Origin: Tanytarsus gracilentus
Lineage: Eukaryota > Arthropoda > Insecta > Diptera > Chironomidae
Assembly (NCBI GenBank): GCA_038502055.1
Contig: JAXRKN010000038.1
Span: 5,456,001-5,520,000, forward strand
Direction of reading: 5' to 3'
Length of the DNA: 64,000 nucleotides
Position numbers and translations under genes: made by a program. This document shows, in pieces, positions 10,261 to 22,072 of the stretch. The notes under the pieces were generated by a model, which was not told the DNA's origin, made no database searches, and worked only from the letters and a program-made list of their open reading frames with translations. Within the stretch, counting starts at the first letter, position 1, and each line of letters opens with the position of its first letter.

Positions 10261-12896
10261 CTTTTTTTACGTTTATATCCTTTGAGTCTGAAATCTAAAT
10301 GTCAACTGAAGTACTCACATAAAAATTAAGGTACTTGTTGAATTTTATCTCCCCTAACATATCTCACTCGACATGTTTGATATTATCAAGACAATTTGTT
10401 CTGAAACAAATGCGAACGTATTTGAAAAAGTTGAAAGTGAATATTTAGAAATTTCACCACACAAATATTTTAGTTTTTCAACCAAGCAACGTGAAATCGG
10501 GAAGGATGCCAAGAGGAAGTGATGACTATTTGATGGCATTTGTTTTATGGAATTCTAAAAGTCAGAATAATTTAAATTTTATGCAGTGAAGATTTACATA
10601 AAATTAATGGCTGTAAAATGGCTTTTTTTCGTGATGCTAAAAAAGAGGTTGAAAAATGTCAAACAAACTTAAAGAAAATTGTTTTAAACTTTTTATTTTT
10701 TTTCTACTCATTAAATGGTGATTTTCATTTGTGGAATTTTTCTTTCATATTTGAAACTACAAAATTTTCTCATAAGTCGTACTTAATCTACAAATTGCAT
10801 TCCAAAGCATAAAATTTGTCTCTACATCATATTGCATTATATTTATTTTATTAAAGTTTTTCTCACCAACATATAAATGAAAAATATTTTTTTAAGCTCA
10901 TTCAATTGAGTTTCTCTCGTTTTATTTTGCGATTCATATCATGTGAGTCTGCATTTTATTAAAATTTCATCTTCCAATATATTAAACATATTTTACTTTA
11001 CTTTATCGATTGTTGTGAACTTTTTTTTCATTAAATTTCGGAAGAATGCTTTTCATTCATTAAATTTGCCTTTGGCTTTCGCAGGAAATTTCATTATCAA
11101 ATACTTGGAACTTTTTTTTTTGAGAACATGAGAGCTCTCTTGATAATTTTCCAAAAGGGAAGCGGAATGAAGTGTGGGGGATGGAGATAAATGATTGTAA
11201 ATGACAAGGATGGAGAAAAAAAATTGTCTCTCCTTAAAGCTAGTGAACAACATCAACAAACAACGATTCTACGGCTAGCTATCATTTTCTACATTTTCAA
11301 TTCATCATTTAAGAAGCTTTTAAAGTTTCTTCTTAGAAAGTTATTTATATATATGTTTTGAGTAAGGGCGGGTATATGATAGGATTTTAAGGCATGGGAA
11401 ATTTTTTAAATTGTAGATGAAGGCTACAAAATTTGGGAAGAAATTGTTCTAGAATTTCTATCTAATTAAAGTTTAGTTTATACATGATTCACGAATTTTA
11501 TTTCTAGCTTTTATAAGGATGAAAAAGTTTCATGAAGGCTTTTTTAATTGATTTCAGAAAACCAAAGCATTTTTTTCTAAAATATTTATGTAACTTTTTG
11601 GTAACAAAGTTTTCATTAAAGAGCTAATTTTTTGATTCAAGTTTAATTGGTCGATAATCAAGCATTAATTGGAAGCGACAATCGATAATGGAAAAAGATA
11701 TTTTTAAAATCGTGTCAATCACACTCGAAAGCTCTTATGAAGCATCATGTTCGCACCAATTCCGTTCATTTAATCATATAATTTAATTTTTCATGGTAAT
11801 TAATTAGCAACTTTATCATGTGCGCTTCAAAAATTGGTGGCAATTATTAAGCGAGGGATGATAAAAAAAGTTCTGATTAAAAATTAAGTTGTTATATCAC
11901 AAATTGCGAAAGACGGAAAATTCATTTATTCAAATCATGTCTGTTCATTTAGCATTTGGAATTTTTTTTATATTTGAAAGTAAAATTTTTCTATGAAAAA
12001 CATAACAACTTTATGCACGTGATTTCATTTTCCGAATTAAAAATTTAAAGCTATTTTGTTATTTCAATTGCTTTGAGTGAACTCTCCTTGCTTTTATCGT
12101 GTATGAGCATGGAAAAAATAATGAGAAGTTGCGGTGTCGTGTGGACACGAGTAAAAAATTAATTTTGTTTCATTAAATTTTTCCGCTCCTCTTAACTTTG
12201 AGCGCAAATCTTTTGGCAATAAATTTTAATCAAATTAAGTTTGCTCTTTCATCTTCATCAATAAATACTCGTCGTTAGTTGTAAATATTCATCTAAATTA
12301 AAACTTTTTCATTTATTTTCTCGAGGAAAAAAAGATAAAGTTAATTTAACTGTCAACATCCGGACTTTGCATAAGTTACAGAGTGCCGCAAAATGTACAA
12401 AAACTTTTTTTTGTTTGCGGCAATAGCTTTGCTTAAAACCCATGAAATATACAAAAAGATTTGCGGAAGATAATGGAAAAGGGGAGTTCCTTTTTTTTGC
12501 TAAGCGAAAAATCAATTTCATGTGTAACACAGTTGAAGGTTGAAGCTTCATTTCTCACGCGTCTCCTTTAAGTGATTCACATTTGTTCGATTCGAGGATT
12601 AACAGATGCTCTTTTATGTCATGCGATAAAGAGGATTTTTCTTGAACATCATTTCTCTTACGAATCCATCTGTGTATTTATTTATATGGCTACATAATAT
12701 TTCATGCTACAAATTATTCAACAGCCGAGAACTTAAAGCTCAGGAGAAATTCTGAGGTAAGAAAAGCGAGAGAAATTGAAAAAGGAAAGTAGTTGGGGAG
12801 TAGATGAGATTTGAAAAAAGAAGGGAAACAAATGAAGTCTCCGAGAAGTGTGAAGATGACGAGAAAATTATTTATTTAGCTATCACTTGTCAGTTT
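10261..12896. other. Intergenic stretch, no gene seen
   Basis: About 2.6 kb of AT-rich sequence upstream of the second Ly6 gene and downstream of TMEM65. Short open frames (for example 10618-10812, 10943-11131, 12309-12551) have no conserved motif, no plausible splice partners and low-complexity composition. No repeat structure stood out. Confidence 0.5.
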
Positions 12897-15800
12897 TTAT
12901 TTTGTGTTCTCTGGTTTTTCTTGCTTTTTGCTATCCGAACTATTTTCCAAATTACTCTTTCCGTCCTTTTTCTTGTCTTCGTCTTCCTTTCCATCTTTGT
13001 TCTTAAAAAATAGCAATGGAATCATGCCCAATATGCAGCCTACAGTAATTCCCAACACACGACCCTGTTGGGAAAGATAAATAGACATAATTCAGGAAAT
13101 ATGTGAATCCGAAATTAAGCTTACCATATTGCTTGCCCTCCTTGCCGATTTCATTTCTAGTTGAACGGGCGTCAAGTCAGGCGGCTTAATGCCAATAACT
13201 TCAACTATCCTCTCAACATACACTGCCGAACCTATGCCTAGGACATCTGATATGGTATTTCCTAAAGCAGCCGCTGCCATTGTACTTAGCGTCATGATGG
13301 CTCCTAATGAGTGCTCAATATAATCACCAGCTATTATGATAAAATTATCATTAGTAACAAATTAAAACTTTTTCGATTTAACTTGCCTAAAATCATGGTA
13401 AAGTTATCGAGAAATCCGAACCCGATAAACGGTAGAGAATTCATTATGCTTACTGGAGGAAAATAAATGAAGATTTTTTACAATTTTAATGCTTGAAGGA
13501 AATGAAATAAAAAATACTTACATTTAAGTAAATCATTTGTTTTGGGCGGAGGAGTTGCTGCAGCTATATAGAATTAGAAAAGAGGGTGAACGCATTAAAT
13601 TGTTAATCAAATTCATCCCAAACCGGTAATTTGAAAAAATAATCTCTATAAAAAAAGAAATTCTCTCTACACATGCTATAAACTTATTGATCGAAAGAAT
13701 GTGGAACATTTACATTTTTCACGATGTATTCGCTGAAAGGGTTGAATGTGAAGCGAGAGATTGAAAGCTAAAATCTTTTTGAAAGTGACTTAATATTCAT
13801 TTTGTGTTCAAAACTTTCTTTTTTTACGCCGCATAATCGTTTCATTGATCCTTAATGCCATAAATTATTCAATGTTTATTTACTTATCGCGATAAAAAGC
13901 TCATGCTTTGTTTTTCGATGCTTTTAAAGCAATTAGTGGATTTATCCAGATTAAATTGTAATTAGAATTTAAAAAATTTCGCAAACACATTGAAAAGCCA
14001 AAAGCATAAATTTTCTCAGAGCCATTAAATGGCAACATGTGTGACATTTCGGCAGTGAAATGGAACAAAAACGTAGGATATATGATGTAATTTGTAACGG
14101 AGCATGAAAAAAATTTTATTTTATTGTCTTCAAATTTATTTTTTATCTTTTTCTCTTCTATTTTCACCAAGCACACATAATATGAGTGGAAGGTAAATGT
14201 TTGAATTCCCTATATACGGTTTCAAAGTTGAATGGAGGAAAAATCAAAAACACGGTACGTGCAAGTTTTAAATTGGAGGGGAGAAAAAAATAGCAATAAA
14301 ATTTTGTGGGGGTGTAATTGATGTGTGTACTGTGTACATAAGTTGTCTGTTGAGTACATATATGTTTAGATGGAAATCTTCTTAGAGGTTTAATCATGTC
14401 AGTTAGAATTAAGGAAAATCCGGAGAATCTCTTCAGACATATTTCGCACGTAAACTCGGCAACAGCGTGATACATAATTGAATTCTATCGTTGATCCGAA
14501 ACTCTTCAGACATTTCACGTTCTGCTAAATTTTTATTCACGAGCTTCCGAAGAGCTCCAGAGTAAATTGATAACGGTGAATGAAAATTGAAAACAAGCTG
14601 ATAAAAAAGTTATATTTGCCGCAAATTGTACACATAAAAAGTTCGACCTAAGCGTGGGAAAAAAATAAAAATAAAATAATAAAAAAGTTCCATACCAATT
14701 TTTTTCTGCAGCCAGTCTTCGGGCATTTTACAATATTGTCCCTGAATAACCTCCCCAAGCTTATCAACCTTCGATGGTCTTCCAAAGCGTGAACGCCACT
14801 TGCTGCCCGCAAGCTGAGCTATGTATTAATGCATTTTTCACGCAGAGAGGAAAGATTTATAAAGCGAGTGTGTGAGTTGTGTACAAAAAAATATAAAAAG
14901 GAAAGAAAATTATTGTTAATAAAAAACATAATTTGTAGTAAACAAAAAAACATGTTAGATAAACTTTTTCATTCTCTTGTGCATTTATGAGAAATTAATA
15001 TTTAAAATACATTGTTGTCGGCTCAATTCATATTTCACATTCATACAGGCTTATTAAAATGAACAAGAAAATTGAAGAGGGGAAAAAGCTCGATTAATTA
15101 ATAATGAAGGGGAGGAAAATGTATATGATAAATTGTATTCGCAGGTGTCTAGTGAATAAGAGAGCTTTTTGATGGAGTAAATATTTTAAGGATAAGATGG
15201 CCTTTCAGTTGAGTGTCAGAGTGAATTTTTATTAAACTTTAAAGGTATACAAAAGAATAAGTTAATAAAATAAATTTTCTTTTTGGTCCTTTTTCATCAT
15301 CCTAAAAATTTTCTTCAACCTTTATGTGATACTAATGTTGTCGACTGAGAGAAAATAAAGTTTACTTTGTTAAAAAAAATAAATTAATAAAAAAAAAGTT
15401 TACTTTGATTACTAACGACTTTGTAAATTTTAAAATTTTTAGTATCACATGAGGATTCGACAATGTACAATTTGGCTGCCAAAGCGCATTAATCCAAACA
15501 TTAAGTAAAAAGGTCCTCAAAAAGATAAGACGATATTACTGTTGAGTGACTCAATAATCGAAAAGCTTCAAGCTATTTCTTCATCTAAGTAGGCTTCGAA
15601 TATATTTTCACAATGAAGCTCATAATGATAAATCAACAAAGCTTCGGGCGTCTTAAATGCAAACCACTTGTAAATAAAATCATAAATTTATCCCTTGAGT
15701 TTTAACCGTAATAAAATAAATTAAATTTTCGCAGGTTTTGTGCGTTTATGTGGAATTTTTTTTTGGCCAAAATTCAATCATGATTTTCTCTCACGCACAC

Positions 15801-16420
15801 GCTCATAAAGTAATTTCGTGCTCATCATTATCCAAACAATCAATTTCTACGTTTCACTTAACAATTTCCACAAAAAATAAGAGAGAATTCATCTCGGGGG
15901 AATTAAATTGAAATTGTTTAAAATCATCAATCAAAAAAACACACATAAAAAATTCAACAGCGAGAATTTCGGTATCATGCACACACGGATATAAAAGAGG
16001 AGCATAAATTTGACAGACATATGTGACTGAATGCTGTCGACTTTAGTAAAAAAAGGATGCTCATCAGGTTAGTGAGTAATGCGAAGTGTGGGTGGTGGCG
16101 ACATTAAAATTTTACTCACATTCCATCTTTTGTTTGTCTTCTGTCATTTGAAATTGCTCTAATGTATTGTACAACATCGTGCGCTCTTCCTCATTTAATC
16201 TAAAAACTAAATCGTGAGCCTGATCCTTTGTAAGACTGCCGAGAGCCTGACTATAATGATTCACTTGATTCACTGTGTGACGATTTTGGCAATTTGACAT
16301 CACAAAAACATTTCGACTTAATGTTTTGCAATTTATCGTATAGAAATCTCGTTTTTTTAAAGTCACTATTGATCTATTGGAGTTGAGAATAAGTGAACAC
16401 AACTTTCTTACCGCACTCAT
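12897..16420 (-). CDS. TMEM65: TMEM65, mitochondrial inner-membrane protein
   Basis: Exons on the minus strand: 16420-16120, 13563-13522, 13452-13387, 13330-13125 and 13064-12897, product 260 residues. The N-terminus is rich in Arg, Lys and Ser without acids, as expected of a mitochondrial presequence, followed by a helical region (LTKDQAHDLVFRLNEEERTML). The family core follows: SLPFIGFGFLDNFTMILAGD, then TLSTMAAAALGNTISDVLG, PPDLTPVQLEM and GRVLGITVGCILGMIPLLFF, three membrane segments in all. A charged Lys/Glu/Asp-rich tail ends the protein. TMEM65 in vertebrates is an inner-membrane protein linked to mitochondrial calcium efflux through sodium exchange and to respiration. The third intron starts with GC (AG|GCAAGT at 13387/13386), a strong GC-AG consensus, and the family sequence requires it. 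Start at 16420 is chosen over an in-frame upstream position because it begins the basic presequence. A 123-nt candidate exon in the 2.6-kb first intron is listed separately. Confidence 0.93.
14696..14818 (-). CDS. TMEM65: Possible cassette exon in TMEM65
   Basis: Within the first coding intron lies an open 123-nt segment bounded by a TACATAG acceptor and a G|GTATGG donor, entering and leaving in phase 1, so it can be included or skipped without changing frame. It would insert 41 residues, including SKWRSRFGRPSKVDKLGEV and YCKMPEDWLQKK, between the soluble N-terminal region and the PPP-containing linker before the first membrane segment. Codon composition looks protein-like (Trp, Cys, Pro present, few Asn runs). 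Skipping it gives the linker expected of TMEM65, so the inclusion form would be a lineage-specific isoform. It could instead be an exon of an unrecognised nested gene. Confidence 0.5.
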
Positions 16421-16570
16421 TTCGCGTAATACGACTGACAGCACTCGCTGACGAACGGAAAATGGGAAAAATTGCGAAAAACGAAAAGAAAATTTTCTCT
16501 TTCTCTGACTCTCGTACAACTAAATACGAAACTTCGACACGCTCACAAGTAGACATCGTTAGTTTAATTA

Positions 16571-16642
16571 ACTTTCATCCGAACACATGGTGAAGTTTAA
16601 AAAATTTTATAACGGACGGTTTTTTTCATGTACACGTGGTTG
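16571..16642 (+). repeat. Direct repeat flanking the NACHT gene, left copy
   Basis: 72 bases containing ATCCGAACACATG, AGTTT, TAACGG and CACGTGGTTG in that order. The same elements recur at nearly the same spacing at 21998-22072, on the other side of the NACHT gene. This copy lies 150-220 bases upstream of the TMEM65 start, in its probable promoter. Confidence 0.65.
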
Positions 16643-17457
16643 GTGTTTATAGATCATAAATTTTCTCATCATCGCTTTGTCAGACTCTTAAAGTCAAATT
16701 AAAAGAAACACATAAATTAACATATATTTTAAATTTTTTTCTAACGTTTAGTTTTTTCTACAGCGCTTAAATTGAGATTATCATTTTTAAGGGTAGAGAA
16801 TTAGTCAACAAAAAAAATTAAAAGAATTACAACAAATAAAGTGATAATGAACATAGCTTGTTATTGACTACTGACATAATCAATCGTGAAACATCAAAAA
16901 TATTCTTTTCGGCTAATACACTGATGTGTGATGTGTGATTAAACATTCATGGAAACACCAAAAAGTCAAAAAACCCAAACCTGATTTTAGGCAGCTAAAT
17001 CTGAAAGTTTTTTGCTTGTTTTAGTGGCGATCTTGGAGCAAGAGAGAAAAGACCTCTTTAGATTTTAAAAAATATATTCTTATTAATTAGTTTTTAAACT
17101 TAATTTTGGTTAATTAATTAGAAAATAAGGTATGAAATATTTTTAAGAACTGTTAAAAGAATAAAAATTATTAATTACGAAAAAAAAAATTAATTCTTTT
17201 CAAAAGCATTTTCTTTAAATTTATAAAAATAAATTAAATAAAAATTGATTTGTGAAGCGAAAAGTTTACACAAACTTTATCGCGAGAGGGGAATTTTAAG
17301 TGTAAATTCAGAAATAATAAGACGAAGATCAAACAGATGAAGAATACTTGTTTATGACTGTATTTAGTTTTTACAAATAAATTTTTATCTCTTTAAAGCG
17401 CATCACAGCGTGACTCACACGTCTGGAATTTTTTTTGCAACCCAAAATACGACAATT
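16643..17457. other. Intergenic region between divergent TMEM65 and NACHT genes
   Basis: About 0.8 kb, AT-rich, without coding potential. It probably holds the 5' untranslated region and promoter of the NACHT gene; I see no clear TATA box at a suitable distance. Confidence 0.45.
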
Positions 17458-20400
17458 ATGGCGAAAATAAATCATGCAGCTCTGCTCGATGATAAAATTG
17501 ATATGGAAGGTTTGTTTTTAAAAAATGTATAAGTCTCAAAAATAACTCTCAACTTTTAAAACTTATTTTTTAGTTATTCCACAATCAATCGACTTTACAT
17601 CCGTGCCGTCGATGAGTGACTCTGAAATTTCTCAATTCAAAGACAATCGGAATTATAACATCCTCATGTTGGCTTCGGAAGCCGGTCACACTGAAGCAGT
17701 GAACAATTTAATAGAACGAGGTGAAGAGGTTAATAATGAAGTTGATGGTGAAAGTGCAGTTAACCTTGCCTTCGCTAGGGGACATCATCAAATCGTTTTA
17801 ACACTCTTAAAAGCAAATTCTAAATTTCCAAGTAATTATCAACAAGAAATTGCATCGGATGACTTGAAAGTGTTTGTAAAAATGAGTACAGAAATTCATG
17901 AGAAAGTTGATCTTTTATTTGAGGATGATCAAGAAGAGCTAGAAAGTGCTAAAAATTATTTACAAGAAAATATTAAGAAAAATGCAAATTTAAGGCACTT
18001 TTACGACCTTAAAAATAATTCTTTGCTTAAAAACGCAATTTTGCGTAAAACTTTTGCCATTTATGAGCTCTTACTCACTTTAAATATTTTCCTTGGTCCT
18101 CACGAAAACATGGACGACATTGTTGAAAATTTAACAACTAAGCAACGCAAAAAATTAAGCGAAATAAATTATCGACTTTCGCCAAATTTTCTCACCGAAC
18201 CAATGATGATTCTTTTGCGGAATTGCAAGTCAGGTCCCGACACACCTCAAAAAATGCAATCTGAGTTTATCGAAAGTATACGAAAAGTTTTTGAATATCT
18301 CTTTAAAATTCCTGGAATTGCAATTATTTTAAAAATTGTCGCAGCTGCTCATAACTTCAAAATTATTTTTGACTTCAAAAGAGATTCAGTCACTTTTCTC
18401 GATCCTAGTGCAGAGCCTTTTATGAACGGTCTTTTTTATTCTTCTGGAAAAATTTATATTGCAGCTAAAGATATGCTCGATCAAAGCACTGCCTTAAACT
18501 CAATTGGTGTGATTGCTCATGAACTCTGTCATTATGCGATGTTTCTGGTTTATGAAAACGATGGAAAACCTTATAGAAGAAAAGACGTGAAAACTTTAGC
18601 TGACTTTAGTGAAGTTTCTGAGGCATGTGAGAAAAATAAAAGACGAGAAGAAATTGTTGAGTCAGTTTTCGAAGATTATGATGAGGAAATGCATCATGCT
18701 GAATTAATTGTGAGGGTAGTTCAAATGCTTGCCTTGTACTTTGATGAAGTTGAAATGTTAAAAGCCAAAGTTCAAACTTTTCAAGCCCTTTTCGTTTTTT
18801 ATGCTCGCAATTGTGTGCCTCAAATGGAAACTGAATTACCAAAAATTGAATTGAAATTTAATCCAATCAAGAAAGCACAACGAAAGGCGATGATACAGAA
18901 ACGATGGATAATCGCATTGACAATTTCCATCATCATTGGCATGATTTTGTCAGTCTTAGGCTTTTACATTTACTATAATCCAACAATCTCATATTCCGAT
19001 CTAACACCCGATGAAAAAATTAAACTTAATAATTCGAAAGTTGCATTTCATGGAGTTGAGGTTAAATTTGGTGAACTCTTTGCTAATGACTCAAACGTCT
19101 TTGACTTGATGTCTTCTGAACAAATTAAAAAAGCTTTAAATGATGAAACTGAAGAATTATCGAAGGCCATAGAGCTTACTTTGGATCCTTTTATCTTCCT
19201 CACTTGGTCGAACATGAGCGAAAATTTAAGGGAAAAATTTTTGAGTTATGAAATTGATTTTCAAGGACAAAAAATTTACTTGAAAAATTTGACTTCAACC
19301 GACAAAAATTTAAATATTTTGAATCCTCTAGAGGTTAGAAATATTTTCAATAAAAACGAACTAAAAGTTTCCAATCCCGTCGAAGTTAAAGTAAAAGTTT
19401 ACATCGAAAGATTTTTCATTGATGAAAACATAAAAATCATAAGCGAAGAACTATTTGAAGATAATTTAAGAGCTTATAATAAATCAATTTTATCGTCTGA
19501 TAATTGGAAGAAGCCATACAATGATGGTATAATTGATGTTAACGATTCAGACGTGAAAAGTTTTGAGTCAATTCTCGAAGAAATTAAAGCCGACAAAACT
19601 TTTCTTTTGTCGAGTTCAGCGGGTGATGGGAAATCAACGGCTTTTCGGAACTTTGCTATAAAATTAAAGGAAAAATTTCCAGCCAAGTGGGTTCAATTTG
19701 TTGACCTCAAAAAACATTCAGAAGCATATAAAATTGGCATAAAATTAAATTTGTCAAATTTCGAAGAGGTTTCAAATTTTGTTGCCCACAACTTGTTAAG
19801 TTTGAATAATTTCGAACGTGAAGTGTTTAAAGAACTTTTTACTTCGGGCAATGCAATTTTCCTGTTTGATGGTGTCGACGAAATTTCACCGCTTTACAAA
19901 GACTTTATGATCGATTTGACTTCAAGTATCAAAAATTCTCAATTTATCTCAACTCGTCCTCAATATTCGAAAGATTTTCAAAATAAATTAAATATAAAAG
20001 CTCACAAATTGATTCCTTTTAGCAAGTTTGATAGGTTCAAATTTTTAGTGAAACTTACGGCCGAAAAATTTTTAAAGATCGATCAGGAAAAAGTTTTTGA
20101 GGTTATGAAACCATTTTATAAAGAAAATTCGACATTTTTTAATTCACAAACGGATATTTCGATGAAAATTTCAGAAAAATTAGAAATTCCTCATGAAACT
20201 GTTCGAGAATATTTCCTAAAAATCTCAAAAGGGCTTGAAGTTTTTGAGGTTACCGGAAAAGGTGATGACACCTGGTTTAAAGATCGATCAGTGTCAAATC
20301 CACTTTTGATTTCGATGATTTCTGAGCTCACGAGCGAAGAAACTTTCAAAGTTGAAAATTCAACTTTCAACTCGTTCGATCTTTATGGAATTTTTATTGA

Positions 20401-21820
20401 TAAAAAGTTTGGAATTGTTCGGGGAAAAGGTGAAATATTAGGAAAAAAATATGACGAAATTGCACAACGTCGAAAATTTGCAATTCTTGATGTCCATCAA
20501 GCTTTTGCTTTAAAATTATTAGCCGATAACTTTCAGATAAGATCAATAAGACTTTTCACGGAAATTTTGGCTATTAATAATTTAACTATGTCCGAATTAA
20601 GAATTATGAAATCAATTAAAAAATTTACAAACGAAGAAATTTCTCTTTTTGGAATACTTCAAGTAAATTCTGAGTTTGATTATGACTTCGCTCACAGGAC
20701 ATTTGCGGAATTCTTTGCCGCACAATTTGTAATTGATAACATTGACGACACTGAATTTGATTCGAAGGATGGAAAACTTATTCTAATTTTAACGCAACAC
20801 TTTTTAATTGATGGCGCAAATATTTTTCCAGTCGTTAAATCTTTTCTCCTTAAATACATCGAAAATGGAATAAATTTGACACCATTTTTGCAATTTTGGA
20901 GGGAAAGTAATTTAAAAAATTTAAATTTTACCAAAAACCAATTTGAAATACTTCAGCTTGAAAAAATTCAGTTTTCCGTGTATTTTAACACAAATCGATT
21001 CGGGTTTGACGGCGATTTTCGATATTCTTTTTATGGATTTTGTAATAAGGAATTAATAACAAAGATTTTTGAAAATTTAGATAAATTCAAGGAAATATTT
21101 GGTGAATTATATTTGCGCACAATTTATGATGTTAAAGAAGTTTATGGCGGAAAAACTTTTACTCAATGTGCTTTAAGTGTTTTAAGATATGACAATTTTG
21201 AGATATTTTTAAATACTACAAAATCATTTTTGAACAGCTCAACAATTGTTGAGTTTTTATATGATCAAAATAATGTTCAAAAAACATCAACTTTAATGTT
21301 TGCCGCAAGTGATAAAAACTCGAAAGATTTAGAAACTTTTTGGACTTTTAGCGAAAAATTTTTGGATAAAAAGCAGCGAGAGGAGGTTTTAAAATTAAAA
21401 GATTACATAAATGATACATCCTTGCATTATTCAATAAGAAACAATTTGGACAGCCCAAAAGCATTTTTAGTTATGAAGAAAATTTATACAAAAATTTTAA
21501 CGTTTGATGAAATCATGGAAATTATTGTTGAAGCTCCTTTATTCTATAACGCCGTTAGATTTGGCAACATTGAAGTAGCCAAAGAAGTTTCGATATTTAC
21601 TAGTGAATTGTTTAAAGAAAAAATTAAATTGAGAAACTTCTTAAACGATTATGCTAAATTTTCTGGTTTTTCGTACTCTGATGAACAAATTTCAAATTTA
21701 AAAATTTTCATGAACCTTCTTCGAGAAACTTTTGACAAAAACGAAGAGGATGAATTTGAAAATGCTTTAAAAACATTTAGTAAATACTTTGGAATCAATA
21801 TTGAAAAATTAAAAAATTAA
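17458..21820 (+). CDS. Ankyrin / HExxH zincin-like / transmembrane / NACHT-domain protein
   Basis: Two exons, 17458-17509 (17 codons plus one base) and 17574-21820, joined across a 64-base GT-AG intron; product 1432 residues. Visible modules: ankyrin-like repeats at about 40-102 (NILMLASEAGHTEAVNNLIE, then AVNLAFARGHHQIVLTLL); a zincin-type motif HELCH at 333-337, with Glu394 in HHAELIVRV as a possible third metal ligand 57 residues on; a single membrane segment at about 463-487 preceded by a basic cluster; a NACHT/STAND P-loop SAGDGKST at about 699-706 with Lys704, Walker B FLFDGVDE with Asp783, the sensor-like ISTRPQ, a winged-helix motif FAHRTFAEFFAAQF around 1058, and weak ankyrin-like repeats at about 1256-1390. 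STAND proteins are ATP-driven molecular switches in immunity and cell death; role here is inferred. Codon use is AT-rich like the surroundings and there is an intron, so it is a resident gene, not a bacterial contaminant. Divergent to TMEM65. Catalytic activity is unproven. Confidence 0.85.
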
Positions 21821-21997
21821 TAAATGCCAAAAAACTAAATTTTAATATTTTCTAAGATCTGTAGATTTATTGAAAATTTGTAAATAAATTTAAATATAAA
21901 AATAGAATTTTTTGTTGGTCTTTTTTTTAAGCAAAAAACAAAATTATTTCTGTAAAAAATCATCAATCTTTTTGTCATGACGAGTTTTTGTAAACTT
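21821..21997. other. 3' flank of the NACHT gene
   Basis: Short AT-rich stretch with AATAAA near 21882 that could be the polyadenylation signal of the NACHT gene. Confidence 0.45.
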
Positions 21998-22072
21998 ACT
22001 TTTATCCGAACACATGAGAGAGTTTGAATTTATCCGTAACGGGCATGCTTCAACTTACTGAGCACGTGGTTG
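21998..22072 (+). repeat. Direct repeat flanking the NACHT gene, right copy
   Basis: 75 bases with ATCCGAACACATG (22004-22016), AGTTT, GTAACGG and CACGTGGTTG (22063-22072), in the same order and nearly the same spacing as at 16571-16642. It lies 180 bases past the NACHT stop codon. The blocks are exact; the bases between them have diverged. Confidence 0.65.

Noticed and set aside
15311..15475. Short inverted words (ATGTGATACT / AGTATCACAT) and a repeated AAAGTTTACTTTG in the TMEM65 first intron
   Set aside because: Too short and too AT-rich to separate from chance; no termini or duplications were found.
17603..17605. Start of the NACHT protein at the first codon of the long open frame in exon 2
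   Set aside because: That codon is GTG. An upstream ATG exon (17458-17509) joins in frame and adds 27 residues, so the real start is more likely 17458.
17458..21820. NACHT gene as bacterial contamination or endosymbiont transfer
   Set aside because: A short first exon and a GT-AG intron precede the long exon, base composition matches the neighbours and it sits between insect genes. An ancient transfer cannot be excluded, but nothing in the sequence shows it.
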